A DNA stretch of 11,317 nt from SAR86 cluster bacterium (lineage in GTDB: Bacteria; Pseudomonadota; Gammaproteobacteria; Pseudomonadales; Azotimanducaceae): positions 1-11,317 of the forward strand of contig JABMOJ010000049.1 of NCBI GenBank assembly GCA_013204195.1, in the 5' to 3' direction. Of this stretch, positions 6,775 through 11,317 are shown one piece after another. Each line of letters begins with the position of its first letter. Within the stretch, counting starts at the first letter, position 1. A program made the translations under genes and the position numbers. The notes beneath the pieces were generated by a model. The model ran no database searches. It was not told where the DNA came from and saw nothing but the letters and a program-made list of their open reading frames with translations.

Positions 6775-7713
6775 TTAGCTTAGATTGCCAGCTTCGCTGT
6801 AGAGCCACCAGAGTAAGCCTTTCTGAGCGTGCAGGCGATTGGCAGCTTGCTCGTACATGATGGCACGTGGGTCTCGAGTCAGTTCGGCGCTGATCTCGAA
6901 GCCGTCATGGATCGGCATATCGTGCATGGTCTTGCAGTCGATACCGTCGAGTAATGCTGAGTTCAACTGGTAAGGCTTCATCAAGGCGAGTTTGGCCTCG
7001 TTCTCTTCACTGTGTTCTGGATTGTTGAAATACTGCATATCAATCCAGGTATCGGTGTAGACGAAGTCGGCGTTTTTGACGGCTTCGCGAGGATCCGTGG
7101 TGTGGTTAATGCGATCTGAGGTCTGCAGAATCTGATTCACAGTGGCGTCGGCGCTGGCGGTATTGCCTTCCTGTTCAGGGGTGGCGATGGTCATGGTGAT
7201 GCCGAGCTTATCGCAGATGGTGATCAACGAATTGGAAACGTTGTTTTGCACGCCAATAAAGGCCAGGTGGGCGTCTTGCAGATCGCCCGCATAATGCTCT
7301 TGCATGGTGAGCACGTCTGTCAGGGCCTGACAGGGGTGGTATAACTCGTCGCAGCCATTGATGACCGGTACCAGGCTCGCACTCATAATTTTTTGCAGGT
7401 CGCTATGGTGATACAGGCGCGCCATGATGCAGCTGACATTTCGTGACAAGTAGGCGGTCTCGTGTTCGATGCCCGAAAGCACAAAATTCGATGTCGCCCA
7501 ATCAATATAAATCGCGTGACCGCCCAGTTCAGTCATCGCGACCTCAAAGGACACTCGGGTGCGCGTGCTGGTCTTCTGAAACAGCATGGCCATCGACTTG
7601 CGATGCAACAGCCGGTCATAACGCGCGGGGTCGGCCTTGATCTCAGCGGCTTTGGATAATATCGCCCGGATTTCTGTGCCGTCTAAGCACTGTAGGTTCG
7701 GTAGATGTCTCAT
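6775..7713 (-). CDS. Ornithine carbamoyltransferase-family protein with altered substrate motifs
   Basis: The 312-residue product belongs to the aspartate/ornithine carbamoyltransferase superfamily. The carbamoyl-phosphate site is intact: STRTR at 49-53 and HPCQ at 126-129. NNVSNS at 157-162 matches the ornithine carboxylate-binding NN..NS. Two motifs that shape ornithine binding and catalysis differ from textbook ArgF. TDTWIDMQ (220-227) stands where TDxWxSMG is expected, and HDMP (264-267) replaces HCLP, losing the catalytic-loop cysteine. It may still be an arginine-pathway OTCase of a divergent subgroup, or use a different amino substrate. I therefore give no gene symbol. The start at 7713 is forced by an in-frame TGA eight bases upstream of the ATG; its ribosome binding site is weak. 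No arginine genes are nearby. A terminator-like hairpin precedes the gene. Confidence 0.85.
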   Translation of the reverse strand: MRHLPNLQCLDGTEIRAILSKAAEIKADPARYDRLLHRKSMAMLFQKTSTRTRVSFEVAMTELGGHAIYIDWATSNFVLSGIEHETAYLSRNVSCIMARLYHHSDLQKIMSASLVPVINGCDELYHPCQALTDVLTMQEHYAGDLQDAHLAFIGVQNNVSNSLITICDKLGITMTIATPEQEGNTASADATVNQILQTSDRINHTTDPREAVKNADFVYTDTWIDMQYFNNPEHSEENEAKLALMKPYQLNSALLDGIDCKTMHDMPIHDGFEISAELTRDPRAIMYEQAANRLHAQKGLLWWLYSEAGNLS

Positions 7714-7730
7714 GTCTGTTCATTTTTCCC

Positions 7731-7760
7731 AAAAAAAAAGGCCCAGAAATCTGGACTTTT
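7731..7760 (-). terminator. Intrinsic-terminator-like hairpin in the leader of the carbamoyltransferase gene (possible attenuator)
   Basis: Read on the minus strand: AAAA, then GTCCAG, loop ATTT, CTGGGC, one extra C, then nine T. This is a good intrinsic terminator (six-base stem with one G-U pair, extendable by A-T pairs across a one-base bulge). It ends 18 nt before the carbamoyltransferase ATG. No other minus-strand gene lies upstream within the intergenic region, so it sits in that gene's own leader and could attenuate it. In the plus direction only four T follow. Confidence 0.6.
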
Positions 7761-7814
7761 GATGGAGTTCGTCACGCGAGATCAGAAAATTAACCGATCA
7801 TTTGTGCGATTACA

Positions 7815-7842
7815 AGTATCAGCTAGGACTAATTTTTGTTAA
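7815..7842 (-). promoter_or_regulatory. Candidate promoter of the carbamoyltransferase gene
   Basis: On the minus strand TTAACA (7842-7837, one mismatch to the -35 consensus) is followed after 16 bp by GATACT (7820-7815, four of six matches to the -10). Transcription would start near 7807. That leaves a leader of about 93 nt containing the terminator-like hairpin. Confidence 0.35.
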
Positions 7843-7872
7843 TTTTGCGCAAACCTACTGACTCACCGTTGC

Positions 7873-7884
7873 ACCAATATTGGT
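7873..7884. promoter_or_regulatory. 12-bp palindrome ACCAATATTGGT, possible operator
   Basis: A perfect 12-bp palindrome 25 bp before the aldo/keto reductase ATG, inside the divergent promoter region. A second perfect palindrome, TTTGCGCAAA, lies at 7844-7853. Either could bind a dimeric regulator; no regulator gene is adjacent. Confidence 0.3.
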
Positions 7885-7908
7885 CAATGCAGCATAAGAG
7901 CGCTATCT

Positions 7909-8853
7909 ATGGAATATCGTAATCTGGGGAACACCGGACTAAAGGTGTCGATCGTTGGAATCGGCTGTAATAATTTTGGCCGTCGGTGTGATGCGGTGGC
8001 GACTGCGGCGGTGGTAGATGCGGCGCTGGATGTCGGCGTCAATTTTTTCGATAGTGCCGATATTTACGGGCCGAATGGTTTGTCGGAGGAGTACCTGGGC
8101 CAAGCCATCAAGGGCAAGGATCGTTCAAGTGTGATCATTGCCAGTAAATTCGCGAATCCCATGGGGGCGGGGGACTTAATGCGCGGCGCTTCACGGCGCT
8201 ATATCATGAATGCGGTGGATGCCAGCTTGAAACGTCTGGGTACTGATTACATCGATCTTTATCAGCAACATGTGCCTGATGATCAAACACCCATCGAGGA
8301 AACCCTGCGGGCCCTGGACGATCTAGTTCGCAGCGGCAAAGTCCGTTATATCGGCCACTCGAATTTCAGTGGCTGGCAACTGACGGACGCCCACTGGACT
8401 GCCCGCCATCATGGATTAAACCCCTTCGTCACGGCACAGAATCATTACAGCCTGATTGATCGACGAATCGAGAAGGATGTGGTGCCTGCCGCCCAGCATT
8501 TCGGGATCGGCATTTTACCGTATTTCCCCCTGGCCAGTGGTTTGCTGACGGGCAAATATCAGCGCGGTGAGGCAGCCCCTCAAGGTACCCGGCTGGCAGC
8601 CTGGGGTGAGCGTGGCGCGGCGGCTTTGTCAGAGCAGAATTTTGCTATTGTCGATAAGCTCACAGCGTTTGCACAGGCCCATGATCGAACCCTGCTGGAG
8701 CTCGCCATGAGCTGGCTGGCAACCAAGCCCTACATATCCAGCGTGATCGCCGGCGCCACCAGTGCTGTGCAAGTTGAGCAAAATGCTGCGGCTGCGGCCT
8801 GGCGCCTTAGCGATGCTGAAATGGCCGAGGTGAATGCGCTCTCAACTCGCTAA
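7909..8853 (+). CDS. Aldo/keto reductase
   Basis: A 314-residue NADPH-dependent oxidoreductase of the AKR superfamily, cytosolic, of standard length for a TIM-barrel member. The catalytic tetrad can be read directly: Asp48 and Tyr53 in FFDSADIYG, Lys80 in ASKF, and His121 in LYQQH. The opening MEYRNLGNTGLKVS and the VIAGATS segment near the C-terminus, which contacts the cofactor, fit the group of AKRs resembling E. coli YajO/YghZ and plant/yeast relatives. The substrate is unknown. The ATG has only a weak upstream AAGAG. It is transcribed divergently from the carbamoyltransferase gene across 195 bp and is followed after 62 bp by the SRAP gene, possibly on the same transcript. Confidence 0.9.
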   Translation: MEYRNLGNTGLKVSIVGIGCNNFGRRCDAVATAAVVDAALDVGVNFFDSADIYGPNGLSEEYLGQAIKGKDRSSVIIASKFANPMGAGDLMRGASRRYIMNAVDASLKRLGTDYIDLYQQHVPDDQTPIEETLRALDDLVRSGKVRYIGHSNFSGWQLTDAHWTARHHGLNPFVTAQNHYSLIDRRIEKDVVPAAQHFGIGILPYFPLASGLLTGKYQRGEAAPQGTRLAAWGERGAAALSEQNFAIVDKLTAFAQAHDRTLLELAMSWLATKPYISSVIAGATSAVQVEQNAAAAAWRLSDAEMAEVNALSTR

Positions 8854-8915
8854 CTTGAGTCCTGGCTACTGGGGCCCTGGCGTCTTGGTAAAGGATTCAC
8901 CCGCAGGAGACCGAT

Positions 8916-9608
8916 ATGTGTGGTCGATTCAATGTGGTTAGTGCACCACTGACCCAGTTCGTGATGGAAATCCTGGGCAGTGACAGCCCGGTGCCGGATT
9001 TGCCCACCGAGTACAATATTGCGCCGACCGAGCAGGTTCAGGTTGTTTATACTGGGTCTGATCGCCGCTGTCTGGCAGCAATGCGCTGGTGGCTTGTACC
9101 GCACTGGGCGCCAGAGCCTAGCTCAAAATACAGCATGTTTAATGCTAAATCTGAAACCTTGGCGACCAGTCGAGCATTTCGCGACGCGTTCAAGTCTCGA
9201 CGTTGTATCGTTCCGGTATCGGGCTATTACGAGTGGCGCACCGAGCAGGGTATCAAGGTGCCTTATTATGTGGAGGCGGATGCCGATAATGGCTTGGCCC
9301 TGGCAGGTCTATGGGATCGCTGGGAAAAAGCTGAGCGAGTGATCTACAGTTGCACGATTGTGACGGCGGCAGCCCCCCAATCCATGCAAGCCTTACATCG
9401 GCGAATTCCTGTACACCTGAATCGGGCTGAGATTACTCAGTGGCTTGATATGGAAACGGCCGCTGAACCCTTGGCGGCGTTGCTGGCGCCGACACTGCGG
9501 GTGCCGCTCACGATCACCCCGGTCTCGCCCTATGTCAATAATGCACGACACAAGGATAGCCGCTGCGTTGAACCCACGGGTTCGAGCGTGCGGATTGCCC
9601 TAGATTAA
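8916..9608 (+). CDS. yedK: SRAP domain protein, YedK/HMCES family (abasic-site processing)
   Basis: The 230-residue product starts MCGRF. After removal of Met, Cys2 becomes the N-terminal nucleophile that forms a stable thiazolidine crosslink with abasic sites in single-stranded DNA, shielding them during replication. The other active-site residues are present: Asn76 in FNAKSE, Glu106 in GYYEW and His161 in LHRRIP, matching E. coli YedK Asn75, Glu105 and His160. His-Arg-Arg-Ile-Pro is a small variation on the usual HxRMP. The ATG has a strong AGGAG six bases upstream. The cytochrome b561 gene follows after 12 bp, suggesting co-transcription, although the functions are not obviously linked. 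Confidence 0.93.
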   Translation: MCGRFNVVSAPLTQFVMEILGSDSPVPDLPTEYNIAPTEQVQVVYTGSDRRCLAAMRWWLVPHWAPEPSSKYSMFNAKSETLATSRAFRDAFKSRRCIVPVSGYYEWRTEQGIKVPYYVEADADNGLALAGLWDRWEKAERVIYSCTIVTAAAPQSMQALHRRIPVHLNRAEITQWLDMETAAEPLAALLAPTLRVPLTITPVSPYVNNARHKDSRCVEPTGSSVRIALD

Positions 9609-9620
9609 TCGCGAGGTTGC

Positions 9621-10214
9621 GTGTTTCAACTAGGCCCACTTAAAAATACACCGCTGCGTTATGGGTGGGTGACGCTGATCTTTCACTGGTCTATGGCCAT
9701 CGGTATCACGGGAATGTTCTGCCTGGGATGGTGGATGGTTGACCTGGATTACTATGATGCCTGGTATCAGCGGGGGCCTAACTTACATCGCAGTTTGGGT
9801 GTCGTGATGATGCTAGTGTGGTTGGCGCGTCTGGGTTGGCGTTGGGCCAGCGTTCAGCCAGTCATGTCGGGTGATCGGTTGCAGACCAGGCTGGCATCGA
9901 CACTACATTGGACCTTTTATGTCTTGATTCCGCTGTTGGGGCTCAGTGGTTATCTGATAACGACGGCAGATGGGCGGGGTGTGGCAGTGTTTGATTGGTT
10001 TACGATTCCGGCGAGTCTGACTGGGGTCGACAACCAAGAGGACTTGGCGGGCGAGATCCATTGGTACCTGGCCTTATCCATCATCGTTGGTGCCTGTCTG
10101 CATAGTCTGGCTGCGCTCAAGCATGAGTTCATCGACAGGGATGGTACACTCAGCAAAATGTTAGGGCGCAAGGTGCCTGATACTAAAAATGTAAACCCTA
10201 TCGAGGATGAATGA
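9621..10214 (+). CDS. yceJ: Cytochrome b561 (YceJ-like)
   Basis: A 197-residue integral membrane di-heme cytochrome of the bacterial b561 family. There are four predicted transmembrane segments, roughly residues 15-40, 58-76, 93-113 and 146-167. Histidines 22, 56, 96, 147, 161 and 168 lie at or near membrane segments; His22, His56, His147 and His161 are the best candidates for heme ligands by comparison with E. coli CybB. Such proteins shuttle electrons between the quinone pool and periplasmic partners. It starts at GTG 9621, with GAGG four bases upstream. Its stop is one base before the yceI ATG (TGAGATG). This reproduces the yceJ-yceI pair of enterobacteria and supports the name. Confidence 0.9.
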   Translation: MFQLGPLKNTPLRYGWVTLIFHWSMAIGITGMFCLGWWMVDLDYYDAWYQRGPNLHRSLGVVMMLVWLARLGWRWASVQPVMSGDRLQTRLASTLHWTFYVLIPLLGLSGYLITTADGRGVAVFDWFTIPASLTGVDNQEDLAGEIHWYLALSIIVGACLHSLAALKHEFIDRDGTLSKMLGRKVPDTKNVNPIEDE

Positions 10215-10215
10215 G

Positions 10216-10776
10216 ATGAAGAAAACGCTGCTGGGCTTAGCCTTAGGGCTGACTTTTACCGCGCAGGTCAACGCTGCCGAGTACGTCATCGACACGCAAG
10301 GTGGTCATGCGTCGATCAATTTCAAATACAAGCATCTTGGCTACAGTTGGTTGACGGGTTCGTTCAACAAGTTCAGCGGCACCTTCAGTTACGACCCCGA
10401 GAATATCGCCGCCACGCAGGTGGTCGTCGACATCGATCCTTTGAGCCTCGACAGCCATCATGCGGAACGGGACAAGCATGTTCGCAGCGCAGATTTTCTG
10501 GACGTAAAAAAATATGCCACAGCGAAATTTGTCAGTACTGCGGTTGTCGCTGACGGCGAAGGTGGGGCGACAGTCAATGGTCTTCTGACGCTCCATGGCG
10601 TAACGCGGGATATCATTATTGACGCACAGACGATCGGTGCTGGTGATGACCCCTGGGGAGGCTATCGCGCCGGCTTTACGGGCACGACGACCCTCGACAC
10701 GACGGCCTTTGGGTTCAACATGCCCCCGGAAAATAAGGTCTATCTGGAGCTGAATATCGAAGGTGTTCGGCAGTAG
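10216..10776 (+). CDS. yceI: YceI family periplasmic protein
   Basis: The 186-residue protein begins with a signal peptide, MKKTLLGLALG and onward, with likely cleavage after VNA at residue 20. The mature part is a lipocalin-like beta-barrel of the YceI family, which binds isoprenoid-quinone-like lipids. It tracks E. coli YceI closely: KHLGYSWL, HAERDKHVRSADFLDVKKY and GDDPWGGYRAGF are the family's strongest blocks. I chose the ATG at 10216 over the one at 10207. The GAGG motif at 10203-10206 touches the earlier ATG but is nine bases from the later one, and MKK gives a normal signal peptide. It is the last gene of a run that includes yceJ and is followed 14 bp later by an intrinsic terminator. 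Confidence 0.95.
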   Translation: MKKTLLGLALGLTFTAQVNAAEYVIDTQGGHASINFKYKHLGYSWLTGSFNKFSGTFSYDPENIAATQVVVDIDPLSLDSHHAERDKHVRSADFLDVKKYATAKFVSTAVVADGEGGATVNGLLTLHGVTRDIIIDAQTIGAGDDPWGGYRAGFTGTTTLDTTAFGFNMPPENKVYLELNIEGVRQ

Positions 10777-10790
10777 GCCCTGAGTTGATG

Positions 10791-10817
10791 CTAGCACCCA
10801 GGCAGGGTGCTAGTTTT
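10791..10817 (+). terminator. Intrinsic terminator after yceI
   Basis: CTAGCACCC (10791-10799) and GGGTGCTAG (10805-10813) form a perfect nine-base stem with a five-base loop, followed by TTTT. It lies 14 bp after the yceI stop and is well placed to end the yedK-yceJ-yceI transcript. Confidence 0.85.
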
Positions 10818-10844
10818 CAGGACTTGTTCTTCCCCGTGCTCAGT

Positions 10845-10894
10845 GCTTTAAGCTTAAAGTTAAAGCTTAAAGTTAAAGCTTAAAGCTTTAAAGC
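10845..10894. repeat. AT-rich tandem array of 13-bp units (TTAAAGCTTAAAG)
   Basis: Three head-to-tail 13-bp units at 10847-10859 (TTTAAGCTTAAAG, one mismatch), 10860-10872 and 10873-10885 (both TTAAAGCTTAAAG), followed by a partial CTTTAAAGC. Each unit holds the palindrome AAGCTT and is nearly self-complementary. The array is flanked by GTGCT (10836-10840) and AGCAC (10897-10901), so the whole block can fold into a long stem. It lies between convergent genes and matches no repeat family known to me. Confidence 0.85.
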
Positions 10895-10904
10895 ATAGCA
10901 CCCA

Positions 10905-10930
10905 GTATCTAGTTTCTAATTTCTAGATAC
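10905..10930 (-). terminator. Hairpin overlapping the 3' end of the orphan gene
   Basis: GTATCTAG (10905-10912) and CTAGATAC (10923-10930) are perfect 8-bp inverted repeats around a ten-base loop. The stop codon of the minus-strand orphan gene lies in the loop region. No T-run follows, so termination is uncertain; it may protect the transcript end. Confidence 0.4.
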
Positions 10931-11137
10931 GTGAAAGGTGCCGTCGTCTTCAACGTTATCAAGGGTGTACTTAATTTCGCTGATGATGTCAGCGGCGCTG
11001 CGGCCGTTTTCTTTATAACGCTCAATCAGTTTCCAGAGTAATGCCTGGCCGTAGGCATTAAGTTCTATGTTGTTTTCTGCGGCTTCTTGAATGCCTGTAT
11101 CCAGGTGTTGCTTGGCTAGCGTGTAAGCGTCTGGCAT
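10916..11137 (-). CDS. Small hypothetical protein (73 residues)
   Basis: I do not recognise this protein. From the ATG at 11137 it begins MPDAYTLAKQHLDTGIQEAAENNIE. It is acidic to neutral, has no signal peptide or membrane segment, and is likely mostly helical up to about residue 58, with a short polar tail DDGTFHVSRN. An upstream in-frame ATG at 11158 would add seven residues, but a clear AGGAG stands seven bases before 11137 and lies inside that extension, so the later start is preferred. The good ribosome binding site and the length of the frame argue for a real gene. It converges on yceI across the repeat array. I assign no function. Confidence 0.65.
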   Translation of the reverse strand: MPDAYTLAKQHLDTGIQEAAENNIELNAYGQALLWKLIERYKENGRSAADIISEIKYTLDNVEDDGTFHVSRN

Positions 11138-11182
11138 GTTTGTGCTCCTTGTTGTCATTCAGTAATTCATCGTTTGTTGTCC

Positions 11183-11317
11183 TCAATCAACCCGCCGACA
11201 GTTGCGCATCTTTAAGCCCACTGATGGCTCCAGATGTGCACCCGTCATCGAGTTAGACGCGGTATCGCTGTCCCTTGCGCTTGGGTTAAAGATAATGCAA
11301 TCTCCGTCGTCTTGACA
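11183..11317 (-). CDS. Possible 3' end of a minus-strand gene running off the right edge
   Basis: One minus-strand frame is open from the window edge for 44 codons to a TGA at 11183-11185, while the other two minus frames are soon closed. The visible peptide is polar and contains three cysteines (residues 1, 7 and 40 of the fragment), ending RNCRRVD. The stop lies 45 bp before the orphan gene's ATG, a spacing that would suit an operon. A frame this long can occur by chance and I recognise no family, so the call is tentative. Confidence 0.3.
   Translation of the reverse strand, partial: CQDDGDCIIFNPSARDSDTASNSMTGAHLEPSVGLKMRNCRRVD

Noticed and set aside
10243..10797. Long minus-strand frame opposite yceI (184 codons)
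   Set aside because: It is antisense to an unmistakable yceI gene and its translation resembles no protein.
10845..10894. CRISPR array
   Set aside because: The 13-bp units are directly adjacent with no spacers and no cas genes are nearby.

Overview
The window looks like chromosomal DNA from a free-living gammaproteobacterium of moderate GC content, possibly a marine or environmental lineage. This rests on protein-level resemblance to E. coli GlcD/GlcE/GlcF, YedK and YceI, on a RibB with a degenerate RibA-like tail (the RibBX type common in Proteobacteria), and on a DUF2959 lipoprotein. No mobile element, CRISPR array, rRNA or tRNA was seen.

Layout, left to right. Positions 3-593 (+) are the C-terminal end of an oligopeptide-type ABC transporter substrate-binding protein. 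It converges on a two-gene minus-strand operon (YqaE/Pmp3 membrane peptide, then DUF2959 lipoprotein, sharing an ATGA overlap). A gene-poor stretch of about 300 bp with two hairpins follows. Then come ribBX (-) and glcD-glcE-glcF (+), divergent across a region of about 100 bp with -10 boxes on both strands. glcF converges on a carbamoyltransferase gene (-) whose 5' leader contains an intrinsic-terminator-like hairpin with nine U residues. Divergent from it is an aldo/keto reductase (+), followed on the same strand by an SRAP/YedK protein, a cytochrome b561 (YceJ-like) and YceI. A good intrinsic terminator ends that run. It is followed by an unusual AT-rich array of 13-bp repeats centred on AAGCTT, and then by a small orphan gene (-). 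An open minus-strand frame runs off the right edge.

Functionally, glcDEF encodes the three-subunit flavin/Fe-S glycolate oxidase (glycolate to glyoxylate). Its neighbour ribBX supplies the four-carbon precursor of riboflavin, so a flavin biosynthesis gene shares a promoter region with a flavoenzyme operon. YceJ/YceI form the familiar membrane cytochrome plus periplasmic lipocalin-like pair. The SRAP protein has all the residues needed to crosslink abasic sites in single-stranded DNA.

Most of the window is recognisable metabolism. I see no convincing new multi-gene system. The points most worth checking are the carbamoyltransferase (altered substrate motifs plus a possible attenuator), the 13-bp repeat array between yceI and the orphan gene, and the orphan gene itself.
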